From contig OY821786.1 of the NCBI GenBank assembly GCA_963682175.1, positions 25,380,501-25,444,500 of the forward strand: a stretch of DNA of 64,000 bases, read 5' to 3'. Source of the DNA: Triglochin maritima. Its lineage: Eukaryota > Streptophyta > Magnoliopsida > Alismatales > Juncaginaceae. The stretch's first letter is position 1, and each line of letters opens with the position of its first letter. The notes under the pieces are model-generated. The model saw nothing but the letters and a program-made list of their open reading frames with translations, did no database searches and had not been told where the DNA came from. Below, one piece after another: positions 1 through 11,478 of this stretch. The translations under genes and the position numbers were made by a program.

Positions 1-802
1 ATGTGGATGAAACTACTCACTAATCATTACACTACAACCTACATTAAAATGAAACATTCTATTGAAATGAAATTAAACTAAGCAAGAAAGAAAAATTAAA
101 GAAGCATGCAAGCATATGAAAGGAAATTAAACTAAGAAAGAAATAACACAACTAAAGGAAAACATCTATTTATTACTCACTCAATTACAAGTAGCCTCTC
201 TCCACCAGGGTTTTTGCTTCACGACTTTAACTCCTAGTAGAGAGGATGGCCACCAAGAGAATGATGGGGTACAAGAGAGGAGGGAGAGTTCTATTTATAG
301 CACAAAAAAGGTAATCTAGGACAATCCCCCGGTATGGGACTAAACAAATACCAAAAATATCTTAAACACACTAATACACGTGCTCCAGAAGTCCTAGCAG
401 ATCGGGAGAGATTCGGACCGCCAATTGGCCGTCCATAAACTATGGATCCGGCTGGAATTTGTTTTGGGCTTTTCTGGATTTCTTTGTCGGTCTTTGTTGC
501 ATATACTTCGTTTATTGGAGCTCCGACCCGAATCGAATTGCCAAAATACTCCCCATGATGGTGTGGAGTATTCAGTTTTGCTCTTTGGTCCTTCGGTCTT
601 ACGTTCAGGTTCTTCTCACTTGCGTCTTAGTCCTCGAGTCTCTCAACTCAGTCCTTTTTCCTATCTTTTAGGTCCTTTCATGCCTCTTCTCTTCAAACCT
701 CTTTATTTCTGAAATTCAAACATAAAACTCAGAACGTAGCATTGCTTAGGTGTAAGGTAATGGATATAAGATACAAATATAAGCATGAAATGATGTCAAT
801 CA
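1..802 (-). repeat. 3' LTR of element D (partial)
   Basis: This aligns with the last 840 or so bases of the 5' LTR at 2857-4412. It contains the reverse complement of a TATA box near 290-300 and the palindrome GACCGCCAATTGGCCGTC at 416-433. The boundary at 802 is set by the terminal CA and by the polypurine-tract complement that follows. Small ORFs here and in the other D LTR are chance reading frames conserved only because the LTRs are copies. Confidence 0.85.
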
Positions 803-2345
803 AAAACCCCCACACCTAAGTTTTTGCTAGTCCCGAGCAAAACAAAGAAAGAGAAAAGCAAACGAGAAACAAGAAATCCAAACTCACTTTTGTAGGAATC
901 ACGGTTGCACTTAGCACGTTCAACAAGCCATTAAACCTCCTTGTTGCCAAGGAGGAGGAGTGTTGTCTCCTGAGGGTTTTCAGCGGATATACCCACAAAA
1001 TCCGAACAAGATGCATTATTCAATCTAGACACTCGACTCGTTGGACAAATTTTGTCGATTATTGGACACGGTAATCCTACGGGTCGACTCTATAAAGGTA
1101 ATCAGTCCACACACGTAGCCTAATGAACCATTCGTGCAAGTTAAATAATGAATTAAGTGAAAGACATGGACAACCTCAACATCCTCAAGTGATACAAAGT
1201 GTAAAGTCCATTAAGGTTCTTATTTGCATTACCATTTTTTTTCTTTTTGTTTCTTTTCTCATATTTTTATATATATATTTTTTTCTTTTCTTTTTATTAG
1301 TTGGAGCTTCATTCTCCTAGGGTCAGGTATCGTGCATCATTGCCTATGAGGACTTACACTATCACGTACACCTTTCCCCAAATCTCCACATAGGGCAATC
1401 CCTACCACCCGTGTAACGGGAGTTCGGTCGGCGCATCCCAAGTCAGATGACTCGAAAGCACCAGGCACAATGTCCCCTCAGACCTACTTTCCCGAGTGAT
1501 AGGAGTCGTGCGATAAGAGAGAACACTTACTCACTTATTTCTTATCTACACATGAAGAAAAACCCCTACACTTAATGTCACAACAAGATTTAAAGGGTCC
1601 TTGACTACAACAAACTCCCTTAAATTAACAGACACGAATTATTGACTCATTAGGTTTAGGGTGGACTTCTTTAAATGTTTGAGCACTGAAACCCTATGAT
1701 TACTCACCCCCGAGGGAAAAACTGGGGTGCATCCTAATGACTAAATAAATCCTAAAGCCACTATACTGGATATCCTAATGCATCAAGTTCAAGACAATTT
1801 TGAGAGCTTTCTTTTTACTTTGCCTCTCAACGGTTTTGCACATGCTAACACACACAAAACCCACAAAACATTTTCTTTTGCAAACACATGAAGATTTTGA
1901 AAGAAATGTGAAAATTTTGAAGCACTAGGCAAGCAAAAGAAGTCAAGTCATCCAAGGATCATGGCAAGCAGATATATCGATATTAAATGCAGCACATTAA
2001 CATGACGCTAACAATGCACACAAATGAAAACAAAAATCAAAGGAAAAAACTTGACTATGTACACACGTAAAACACCCCCCACACCTACTTCATGCATTAT
2101 CTTCAATGAATGTGAGCAAGATACTACATGGATTTATGCATGAAAAAGGAAAGATCTCACCAACAAGAAGCGCAACAGGAAGGTCATGGTTATAGTGATG
2201 GACACAAACCCAAATTCCCTCAAAACCTATGAGATGCTAAAGAAGGGATAAAAATACGTGAAAGAAATGGGACCCAAATACTCAAGGGTTGGAGCCTACA
2301 ACAATCGATGCCCACTGAAGGAGTCTTCTTCTTCTTTTTTTTCTT
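803..2345 (-). other. 3' noncoding region of element D
   Basis: There is no coding sequence. On the minus strand the region holds, from its upstream end, a block with a second polypurine-like motif (complement near 2071-2110), a T/A-rich stretch, the 67-nt hairpin module (905-971), a hairpin with GTTTTGCT/AGCAAAAAC arms, and the polypurine tract (complement 803-820). The same order is present in A, B, G and H, and in diverged form in E, so this is a shared cis-acting region. Retaining it while the gag region was lost is what a trans-mobilised element would do. Confidence 0.7.
905..971 (-). ncRNA. 67-nt three-hairpin RNA module (element D copy)
   Basis: In element sense: hairpin 1 has arms AGGAG/CTCCT (complement 956-971). 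Hairpin 2 has arms CCTCCTTG/CAAGGAGG with loop GCAA (complement 936-955). Hairpin 3 (complement 905-923) has arms TTGAAC/GTGCAA with one mismatch. Hairpins 1 and 2 abut, and 12 nt separate hairpins 2 and 3. This is a cis-acting structure inside the element RNA, not an independent gene. The function is unknown. Confidence 0.6.
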
Positions 2346-2379
2346 TTTTTTACCTATGTACAAAAATGGGCTCCCATCT

Positions 2380-2725
2380 TCATATATCAAGGGACATCAA
2401 ATGGGAACCCACCATCTCTCGAGCCAAAAATGCACATACATGGGCTCGCAACATACAAAGCAGAATCGCTATACCACCTGATACCGTTATAAGCGTTGTG
2501 GTCGTTTGATGCCTCTTGAGAGTGAGCAAGAGAAGAGGCATGAACGAGAGGTGAACCTCTGTATGGTTGTTTGAAATGTAGGGCATCAGGTGGTTGATTC
2601 TTAACCCACATGAGGTCCTCAACAGATACCGAATGAAGAGCATGTGTCCCAGAGGCCATAAAAATGGTATCTTGTGGCTCAAGAGCCACATGATCAAAAG
2701 ATGTGGTGCACGACCACGAGATCAA
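2380..2725 (-). pseudogene. Remnant of the gag-protease ORF C-terminal extension (element D)
   Basis: The minus-strand frames here resemble the last 110 or so codons of the ORF in element H: a VALEPQDTIFMAS-like motif, a PMWVK-like segment, then a GSHLMSLDI-type end. Two overlapping frames share the similarity, so at least one frameshift is present. Nothing upstream of this C-terminal tail survives. The deletion joins the tail almost directly to sequence just downstream of the primer binding site. It is a relic, not a gene. Confidence 0.65.
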
Positions 2726-2833
2726 AAGGATGTCGCTTCCCCTTGAGCTCTACGATCCCTGAAACACATAAAAACTAAAAACAAAAAATTAAAACCACTC
2801 GAATCTTCCAAACCAAAGTCTGGACAGAGCACC

Positions 2834-2851
2834 TCCCCGGCAACGGCGCTA
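2834..2851 (-). other. Primer binding site, tRNA-Asp type (element D, one mismatch)
   Basis: The plus strand reads TCCCCGGCAACGGCGCTA. This equals the 3' end of plant tRNA-Asp, CCA included, except for one C to T change near the end. The sense strand is therefore complementary to that tRNA. It lies a few bases from the inner edge of the 5' LTR. Confidence 0.8.
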
Positions 2852-2856
2852 AAAAC

Positions 2857-4412
2857 ATAATTGATATGTTTTAATTAACCGCAAGTGCACGGCCGCGTTG
2901 CAGCGGTGGCAAATACGGGTCGATCCACAGGGAGGTATGTCGACTTTTGGTTTGTGCGAAGGCGAGTGGGAAAGAAAGGGGAGAAAGGTTGGTTACACTA
3001 AACTACACTAAAATGCAAAAGGAAATGGAAAATAGCAATAAAACTAAACACCAAAGGGGTAGAGAAATAATGTGAATAGAAAGATATGTTTGTGTGTGTG
3101 TTCAATTATGCTCCTCACAACTTGTAGTGCATGAAATCATAAAACTAAATCCAACTTTGACTCTACATGAAATAAGATAAGATCATATCATTAAAACATA
3201 CAAGACAATAATTGGAATGAAGCTAAATGAACTCATGTATAAAGACTAGACCCTACTATGCCTCCACATGAATTAAGATAACACATTATCATTAAAACAT
3301 ACAAGACATTAACCAAGGTAAAGGCAACAAGAGTACATACACTACAAATTGTGTTTCCAATATTAATTCCATCCATATCCTCAGCTTATCATTCCCCATA
3401 AAATAGGTCCACTAATCTAAGCATAAGCTAAGCTTTATTCAAGAGCATTAACATATCGAAGATAAGAGTGAAATCCCATTAGATGGTTATGGAAATCATA
3501 TAAGGCTGAAGAGATTAAGATAACACACACTTAATACACCACATGATCATATCACATATTTCTCCACCCCCCAAATGGGCCTGGAACTACTTACTAATCA
3601 TTACACTACAACCTACATTAAAATGAAACATTCTACTGAAATGAAATTAAACTAAACAAGAAAGGAATATTAAAGAAGCTAAAATGACATAAAACTAAAG
3701 AAGCATGCAAGCATATGAAAGGAAATTAAACTAAGAAAGAAACAACACAACTAAAGGAAAACATCTATTTACTCACTCAATTACAAGTAGCCTCTCTCCA
3801 CCAGGGTTATTGCTTCAAGTCTTTAGAGAGGATGGCCACCAAGAGAGAGATGGGGTACAGGAGAGGAGGGAAAGTTCTATTTATAGTCATAGAAAAGGTA
3901 ATCCGGGACAATCCCCCCGTATGGGACTAAACAAATACAAAAAATAGCCTAAACACACTCTAATACACGCGTTCCAGAACTCCTAGCCGATCCGGAGAGA
4001 TCCGAAGCGCCAATTAGCGCTCCCAGACTGCCAATTGGCGGTCCATAAACTATGGATCCGGCTGGAATTTGTTGTGGGCTTTTCTGGATTTCTTTGTCGG
4101 TCTTTGATGCATATACTTCGTTTATTGGAGCTCCGACCCGAATCGAATTGCCAAAATACTCCCCATGATTGTGTAGAGTTTTCTGTTTTGCTCTTTTGTC
4201 TTTCGGTCTTACGTTCAGGTCCTTCTCCTTTGCATCTTAGTCCTCGAGTCTCTCAACTCAGTCATTTTTCCTATCTTTTAGGTCCTTTCATGCCTCTTCT
4301 CTTCAAACCTCTTTATTTCTGAAATTCAAACATAAAACTCATAACGTAGCATTGCTTAGGTGTAAGATAATGGATATAAGATACAAATATAGGCATGAAA
4401 TGATGTCAATCA
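2857..4412 (-). repeat. 5' LTR of element D
   Basis: This LTR of about 1.56 kb is bounded on the right by ATGATGTCAATCA. On the left (U5) the edge is degenerate (ATAATTGATATG instead of a TG start) and is placed by comparison with element B. Most of it resembles the A/H LTR type, but its U5 end resembles B, so the LTR itself looks mosaic. The TATA box complement lies at 3877-3886. Upstream of it in element sense are a perfect-arm palindrome region at 4026-4043 and a diverged one at 4006-4021. Confidence 0.8.
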
Positions 4413-5326
4413 TGCACCTTCAGCTGCCTCGAAGTATACGCCACTACCTGCCCGTGCTGCATTAGTACACATACCAACCCAACGGCTGAAGCGTCGTTGT
4501 AAATCACGAAACCTCCGCTGCAACTGGGAAGAGTCAGAACTGGAGCAGTCGTCAACCGACTCTTCAGTTTCTGCGTCAGCACTGTAAGAGGTGAAGCCAG
4601 TCTTGATAAGTCTTTGATGAACCAACGGTAATAACCAGCAAATCCAACAAAACTCCTAATCTCAGTCACACTCGTTGGGGCTCTCCACTGTGTCACTACC
4701 TCGACCTTCGCTGGATCCACTGATATCCCAGCTCCCGATACTATGTGCCCCAAAAATGCCACACTGTGAAGCCAGAACTCGCACTTCTAAAACTTGGCGT
4801 ATAACTGTTGATCTCTCGGAATGCCAAGTACAATCCTCAGATGCTCCCGGTACTGCTCTATAACTGGTGAATAAACCAAGATATCGTCTACGAAGACAAT
4901 CACGCAACGGTCGAGGTACTGACTGAATGTCCTATTCATCAAATCCATAAAAGCTACAGGCACGTTCGTCAACCCGAACAGCATCACCAGAAACTCAAAG
5001 TGCCCGTACCTCGTCTGGAAAGCTGTCTTCTGAACATCTGCCTCTCTGATCCTCAACTGATGGGACCCGGATCGCAGATTAATCTTCGAGAACACCTTCG
5101 CCGATTGCAACTGGCCAAACAGATCCTCGATCTTGGGCAAAGGATACCGATTCCTCATGGTAACCTTATTCAGCATCCGGTAATCTATATACATCCGCAA
5201 CGAGCCATCCTTCTTCTTCACGAAAAGTATTGGTGCACCCCAAGGTGAGACACTAGGTCGGATAAACCTAGTATCCATCAGAACCAGCAACTACTTCTTC
5301 AGCTCAGCTAACTCTGCAGGCACCAT
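4413..5326 (-). pseudogene. Ty3/gypsy reverse transcriptase and RNase H fragment (element F, part 1)
   Basis: The minus strand encodes a typical gypsy RT core: [22 protein letters not shown] and [16 protein letters not shown] motifs, then the catalytic FVDD box near 4874-4900. After a nonsense codon near 4786 it continues with FLGHIVS, a GYYRWFI segment and the start of RNase H (PVLTLPS, then VIYNDAS and YTSRQL). About 25 residues seem to be missing before the RNase H start. It is cut on the left by element D, in the RNase H domain, and on the right by element E, near the RT N-terminus. This is the only recognisable gypsy polymerase in the window. It belongs to a different lineage (Tekay/Del- or CRM-like by motif style) and is broken. 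Confidence 0.9.
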
Positions 5327-6538
5327 TGATGAGAATTTAATTTATACTGCAAGTGCACGGCGTCAATGAAGACGCGTTAAGTACGGGTCGAACACAAGGA
5401 GGGAGAGATATTGTTATTTTTGTGATTTTCGAGTTAAGGAAAGAAAGAGAGAAATAAAGTTGGTTTGAGATTTTTGGATTTTTAATTTCTAAAGCAAGAA
5501 CAACAAAAACAAATTACGAATAAAGCAAATATGGATGAGAGTCCAGCGGGTGGAGGTTTAGATATCGGGTTTTGTTTAGAGAAATCAGAAACTTATAATA
5601 AATCATATTAGTTATAAAGCATTACATGATAAATGATTCAACATAAACTCATGTAATCAAAATATACTAACACGAAATTAAAATAATAACATCATTCTCT
5701 TCTCATCACCCTAAATCCGTCACCCTCACCCTTTGGAGAGAGTTAGAAACTCATGGATGGAAGGAAGGAGAAGGGGTCCTAAAGAAACTACAAAAGAAAA
5801 CTAAAAAAAAACAAAATAAACCAACAGAATTTTATTACTAAAGAGTGGAATAAAAAACAAGAACTCCTTTGCAACATCGTTTCAGGGATATTTATAGACG
5901 ATACAAGGGACCCAAGTATAAAATAGGAAAGTACACGCGTCATGACACGACTGGACACAATCCGGGGCCATGGATCGCAAGGTGTGCGGCGATTTCGCCG
6001 CAAGTGGCATGTAGTGCGCGGCGAAAACGCCGCAATTTTATCTCTGATTGGATCCGGATTTTTCCTATGTGTTTATGGTATGATTTAAATGTCCTTTGCG
6101 CGTCTGGATATATTTCTTTCCTTACGTTTGAGCTCCGAATTTATTTCTTCATATATTTGGAGATCCAAATTGATTTTTCTTTAGAACTTCTCCAAAATAA
6201 TATTTTGGTACTTGTAATTTGCAGTCAGGTCCTCGGCTTTTTGCAATTAAGTCCCTGGCAACTTTTGTGCTTAAGTCCTTGGCCTTTTTGTAATTAGGTC
6301 CTTGAATGCTTTTATGCTTGGATGGACTTCCATTTGAATCCCGATAATCTTGAACTTGGTCTTTATGACAGAGATGAGTCTCTTGCACGCATTTATGCTC
6401 GGGATATGCGTAATTTGCATTCAGGTCCCTGTATTACGTAAATAAGACTAAACACATACCTTAGTAGCATTTATTGATATAAATTAATCTAAATGAAAGA
6501 CATATGATGCAATGAATGCAATGCATCAAATACCACCA
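5327..6538 (-). repeat. 3' LTR of element E
   Basis: This is 1.21 kb. The TATA box complement is at about 5885-5898. Roughly 90-140 bp upstream of it in element sense are two palindromes, GCGGCGATTTCGCCGC (5986-6001) and GCGGCGAAAACGCCGC (6018-6033). The right edge is followed by the complement of the polypurine tract and a GTTTTGCT...AGCAAAAA hairpin. Frames of 70-140 codons within it are fortuitous. Confidence 0.9.
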
Positions 6539-7600
6539 CGCCTAGATTTTTGCTAGTTCCTAGCAAAACAAAATATAAGAATAATGAAAACAGGGAAATC
6601 CTAACTCACTTTCGTATGAATCACGGTTATACTTAGCATGTGCAACAAGCCTTTAAACCCCTAAGTTTCCTTAGAGGACGAGTTTTGTCTCGTGAGGGTT
6701 TTCAGTTGACACACCCACAAAGTCTTAATTCAACATATCATTAATAATTCTCAATATCTCCACCTCAACCCTAAACATCTCACTTAGAATTCTTGCATGC
6801 TCATTATATAAGTCTAACTCATAAAAATTCTGACTTGGTCTTTGTTCCTCCAACATTCACACCACTAACCCTTCTACACATGTCATCACTTAAATTATTT
6901 TGCACGCCTCCTCTGGTGGTGAAGTATCATTCGGATCAACCATGACATGGATCATTCTTTTTAGCTTTGGGCCTTGAGTATCTTAAAGTATTTTTTTTTA
7001 ATTCAACACATTTGTTTTTTTTTGACACTTTTACCCTTTTTGCATTTGTGTAGCGAGTTTGGTCGATAATCCAAAGCTGGCAGACTCAAGTTACCGGGTT
7101 TCAAGATACCCCTACGGACCAGTGACTCGAAGGCTTGGGCTTTTGTAATCATTTTGCAAGATGTGCTTTCCTCACTTTTATTCCCCTTTTATTTTCCTCA
7201 AGGCTTAATTGCTATCAGAAGTCCACACTTCCCGGTATATTTTCCTCAACCTCTGCTTTTTATCAACCACTTCAAAGATTTGATTCATCCAATTTAAGTG
7301 CATACATGTCTTAAAGGGTAATGGGTTATTTCTTTGGAACTTAGATTTATGTCATAATTTCTACAAGCAGAACTATATAATAAGGAACAAAAACTCAATG
7401 CAATTTGTACAGGGGTTTTGGTAGTTCAATCTTAAGCTATGTCATGAAACATTGATTTTTTTTTTGAAACAAAAATAAAACAGATAGATAGATAGATAAA
7501 CACCCCACCACACCTAAATCATGCATTGTCCTTAATGTATGCAAAGATAAAGCAAATGCACTTATTACCTGAGTCAACTTGCGGTAAAGGGGTTGAATTT
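6539..7600 (-). other. 3' noncoding region of element E
   Basis: There is no coding potential. It contains the complement of a polypurine tract (6539-6552), a PPT-adjacent hairpin, the 67-nt three-hairpin module (6627-6693), a low-complexity stretch with GATA repeats near 7484-7497, and a GGACAATGCATGA block followed by a second polypurine-like motif (complement 7499-7545). The order matches the other elements although the sequence has diverged. Confidence 0.6.
6627..6693 (-). ncRNA. 67-nt three-hairpin RNA module (element E copy, covarying stems)
   Basis: In element sense, hairpin 1 has arms ACGAG/CTCGT around ACAAAA (complement 6678-6693). Hairpin 2 has arms CCTCTAAG/CTTAGGGG with loop GAAA (complement 6658-6677). 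Hairpin 3 has arms TTGCAC/GTATAA around ATGCTAA (complement 6627-6645, imperfect). Compared with the other elements, hairpin 1 swaps a G-C pair for C-G and hairpin 2 replaces several pairs, all still able to pair (one G.U). The loop stays GNRA. The 0-nt and 12-nt spacers are unchanged. This is the most informative copy because it separates structure from sequence conservation. Confidence 0.65.
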
Positions 7601-7608
7601 GCTTAGAG

Positions 7609-10169
7609 TCAACCATAGTCAGAACTGGATTGAATGTCACCATGTTTGTGCATGTATCCAGTTGAATTGTTCCCCATGTTGCACTGAGAGTCCTCAGGCA
7701 CAGATTCCACACCCTTCACATGTATTGGTTCTCTTAATTGCTCGAGTGATGGTGGTTGGGTGGATGAATTACTCCCCTTTTTCTCACTTTCTTTTCGATT
7801 TTGTGATGATTTATTTGATTCAGAAATCTTATAGATACGCGATCTCATCACAACATCACTTTGATTGCATACTATTTTTGGTTCACTATCAACATGAAAG
7901 ATAATAAATTCAGCTTTTAAGTTTCCAAAAAATAGTTGCATGAGCCCATTTCGACAATTTATCAAAGCTTCAGAAGTGGCTACATAGGGTCTGCCTAGTA
8001 TTACAGGGATTTGTCTCTTAGGATTTACAACAGGTTCAGTGTCTAGAACGAGAAAATCCACTGGATAAATGAAGTCACCAACCTTAATCAAAACATCCTC
8101 TACTATACCTCTTGGTTTCTTAATAGAGCAATCAGCAAATTAAAGGGTTGTCTTAGAGGGTTTTAGTGGACCAAGGTTGAGTTGCTCATAGACAGAGAAC
8201 GGGAGTAAGTTAACACTAGCACTAAGGTCTAGAAGGGCTTTGTTGATAAAAGTATCTCCTATCGCACATGAAATTGTGGGACACCCAGGGTCCTTATACT
8301 TTATAGGAGACGAGTTGTACAGAATAGAGCATATGTTTGCAGTTAAGAATGCCTTCTTTGGTACGTTCGTTTTTCTCTTTTTAGTGCACAGATCTTTTAA
8401 GAATTTAGCATAAGCAGGTATTTGTTGAATCATATCTTGGAGTGGAATATTCACCTTAACTTTCTTAAATACTTCCAGGATTTTCTCCATTTGTGCACTT
8501 GAGTTCTTCTTGAGTCTATTGGGGAATGGAGCTTTAGGAACATAGACTCGCTCAGGTTGAGCTATAGGTTCAAGTTGAGTAGGTGGGTTGGGCTTTTCAA
8601 ATTGGACTTCAGGTTCAATGGTCAGGTCACATGTGGGTGCTTGATGGCTAGATTGATTAGGAGCCTTAGGATTGACCACATTGTTATCAACTTGTTTTCC
8701 GGACCGTAATGATACAACTTCATTTATTTGTTGGAACGGTCCTTCCTCATGAACCATTTGAACCGGTTTAGAGTTGTTACTTCCTAGAGGTGGTTGATAG
8801 GGCTGATATTGATTATTATGTCTTGGATTCACCTCAGGTTGACTTGGAAACTGACCCTTTTCTCTTTCACCTACTATTTGTGCTAGTTGGCTGACTTGTG
8901 TTTCTAGCCTTTGGAAGGATTGGGTGGTTGTTTGTATAAAAGTCTTAACCATATTTTCCAAGCTTGTCAACCTAACATCATAGTCTCCATTATTACTAAA
9001 CCCAGATGATGTATTATTTTGGTTATATGGGTTTGGTTGTTGTCTAGGAGGTTTACCTTGTTGGCTCCATGACATATTAGGATGATTACGCCAACCCGGG
9101 TTATAGGTTGATGCGTATGGATCATTTCTAGAATGGTTAAACGTGGCATTAACTTGCTCCAAATCCACACAATCCTCCATTATATGACCAGTCTGACCAC
9201 ATCTAGTGCAAGGGATAGAAGAGGCTTGATTCACTAAGGGTCGGGTTTTTAGCTCTAGACTTTCCATTCTACGCATAAGGGTAGCTAGTTTTGCTTCAGC
9301 AGCTACAGTAGCATCTACAGTAAGACACCTGATTTAGGTTGACTTGCTATTCTAGATCGAATACTCGGGTTAATCGGTGCTTTAGCATTGTCCCATTGCA
9401 TACTATTTTCGGCTAAATCCTCAAGAAAAATCCAAGCATCATTCTCATTTTTGGACATAAAGCTTCCTTGGCTTACAGATTCTAGCATAACCCTAGATGT
9501 AGGTGTCAATCCCTCATAGATAATTTGGTACTATTGCCATCTTGGAATTCCATGATGAGGGCATTGGGTCAACAGACTCTTAAATCTTTCTAAATAGGAA
9601 TAGACCGGCTCGCTCTCAGATTGAACGAATGCAACAATTTCATTCCTAATCCTAATAGTCTTATGGTTGGGGAAATATTTCTTTCAGAATACTTGAACAA
9701 ACTCGACCCAACTCCTAATAGATCTTTCGGCTAGACTATATAGCCATTTCATAGTGTCGTCCTTCAGTGCTAGAGGCACAAATTTAAGACGCACTGTCTC
9801 CTCAGAGATATGTTGGTATTGCATAAGGGAGCATATTTCCTCAAATTCTCTAAGGAAGAGATATGGGTCTTCCTTAGAGGTGAACTTGGGCAACATACTC
9901 ATGTATTGTGCCTTTAGTTCGAAGTCGCGACCCGGTATGGTGGGCATAACGATGCATGATGGCTGAGCAACCATCGTTGGGTAGCACTGATCCCTCAGAG
10001 TCTTAGGCGGGTCCACTACATTCTCACCCATTGGATCCGGGTGAGGTGGTGCAACAGGTGGATTGGGGCTAAGCTCTAGACTGGAATCTAGATGAACTCG
10101 TGAGAGTCGATTGCTCAAGTCCCGAACCCAAATCTGAGTGCACCGGTTTGAATCAATTTTTGAATTCAA
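7609..10169 (-). pseudogene. Decayed gag-protease gene (element E)
   Basis: The product would be a gag-protease polyprotein. The N-terminal part (9684-10169) has the DFELKAQYMSML and LFLREFEEICSL motifs of the Athila-type Retrotrans_gag domain. The domain continues to about 9315 across a TGA near 9690 and a TAG near 9533. A frameshift near 9310 leads into the nucleocapsid part (8140-9276) with a C-x2-C-x4-H-x4-C zinc knuckle (CTRCGQTGH). The protease has DLSASVNLLP where relatives have DLGASVN, so the catalytic DxG glycine is lost. An ILGRP motif follows. A TAA near 8140 splits the protease. Translation continues to 7609 with a short hydrophilic tail. There is no polymerase downstream. Confidence 0.9.
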
Positions 10170-11454
10170 ATTTGAAATTTAAATTCCAAATTCAATTTCA
10201 AGAATCAATTACTTTTTTTAATTTTTTTTTCTTTAAAATTTCTTTTTTAAATGGAAACAAACAATAGAAGGGGGGGGGGAGGATGAGAAAGGAATCCTAA
10301 TCTAGAGAATTGAGGTTAGAAGAGAAAGAAGACTCAGGGAAACTTAACTCTAAAAGATAGATGAGAGGGTTGGTCAGAAGTTTCCTAAACAAGCACGGTT
10401 CAAACAATCCTAGACCTAATGTCGCTTAAATCTAGACGACTCCTAACTGGTTGAGTCAAATTGGTTCGCTTGATTCACCTCCCTCACTAATCAAACCAAA
10501 TTGGCCAGGCAGTGTATAGCTAGTGGGGCGCTTCCGACAGAGTCGGTGCCAATTAGACAACCACTTCGCTTGGAAGACTTACGTCAACACAAAAACACTT
10601 TCTAGACACCAAATTAAATTCGATCAGCTTCAAGTCATAGCAAGTCAAACTAATCTTCTCCTTAATTGAGTCCGAGTCCTTAGGGGGCAATGTCTAATTG
10701 ATTTTAGTTTTAAGGCTTGGGTGACACTTTAGGATTGTGATTTGTGGGCCACGGAAGGGTGATGAAATCCCCACCGTATATTTTCCTACGGAGTTGCCCT
10801 TAAGATAGTTTAACTTAAATCTAGCAAAGATAGTCAAACATTGGTCTTTAGTTGGGGGACAATTGCAAGGTTGTATGCAAACTAAATTATATGCTTAAAT
10901 GCAATCGATAAAAACCGCGCACGTACCTTGCGTCCAACACTCTTCAACAAAAAATAATTTGCAAGAATTTAGCAAGAATAATGCAAACAAAACACTATAT
11001 GATCCATGCACTAAGTCTTTCTAATTTTGCCAATTTTTAGGTCAGAGTTGAATTATTGCCAATTATGGAATTTGAGCTTAACACGTGCAGTTCTAAAAAA
11101 AAAAGAAATTTTCCGAAAATAGAAATTACGAGGAAAAAGGCAACAAAGGTTACCTATGCACGCTCAGTCGGGTTCGCCGCCCGCTCTCGAAAATTTCCAG
11201 TTGCTCTACACGTTCACCCAGAGACGTAGACAACCCCAGAAAAATTTGAAGCCCAAATGCTTCAGACGTGCGGTGGATCAGCCGCAGGTTGTGCTTTAGG
11301 TGCGGCGATTTCGCCACCCTTCTAGCTCCGACTGTGCCCGGATTTCGCCGCGCACTCCGTTGTCTCCTGAAACGCAAACCAAAGTAGTTAGATCGCGCTC
11401 AAGATAAACAGAAAAGAATCGAAATCACCAAAAATAAACAAAATCTTCGTCGCC
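10170..11454 (-). other. Leader of element E
   Basis: This is about 1.3 kb of untranslated leader between primer binding site and gag. It includes two partly decayed copies of the LTR palindrome (GGCGATTTCGCC at 11304-11315 and a GATTTCGCCGC copy near 11341-11351), a splice-donor-like AAGGTACGT (complement 10922-10931), and blocks shared with elements A, B, C and G. Examples of shared blocks in sense orientation are GACATTG..CCTAAGGA, GTCGTCTAG and TTGTTTGAACCGTGCTTG. The 11150-11377 frame is fortuitous. Confidence 0.6.
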
Positions 11455-11472
11455 TCCCCGGCAACGGTGCCA
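11455..11472 (-). other. Primer binding site, tRNA-Asp type (element E)
   Basis: The plus strand reads TCCCCGGCAACGGTGCCA, which matches the plant tRNA-Asp 3' end with one substitution. It ends six bases from the 5' LTR edge at 11479. Confidence 0.85.
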
Positions 11473-11478
11473 AAAACT

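Larger units (their letters stand above)
1..4412 (-). mobile_element. Element D: internally deleted Athila-like LTR retrotransposon (left end cut by window)
   Basis: The element reads right to left: 5' LTR 2857-4412, degenerate primer binding site 2834-2851, an internal region of only about 2 kb, and a 3' LTR (1-802) truncated by the window edge. The inner LTR edge ends ATGATGTCAATCA, the same end as in elements A, B, C, G and H. The internal region keeps the 3' noncoding block of the group and a short remnant of the ORF 3' end, but the leader, gag and protease are gone. It interrupts the RNase H region of gypsy element F at 4413; TGCAC at 4413-4417 is the expected target duplication, whose partner lies outside the window. 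D could move only with all proteins supplied in trans. Confidence 0.85.

Noticed and set aside
425..712. A 95-codon frame recurring at 4035-4322, with antisense versions at 27811-28137 and 33720-34025
   Set aside because: It lies inside LTRs and is conserved only because LTRs are copies. No known motif, and indels between copies do not respect the frame.
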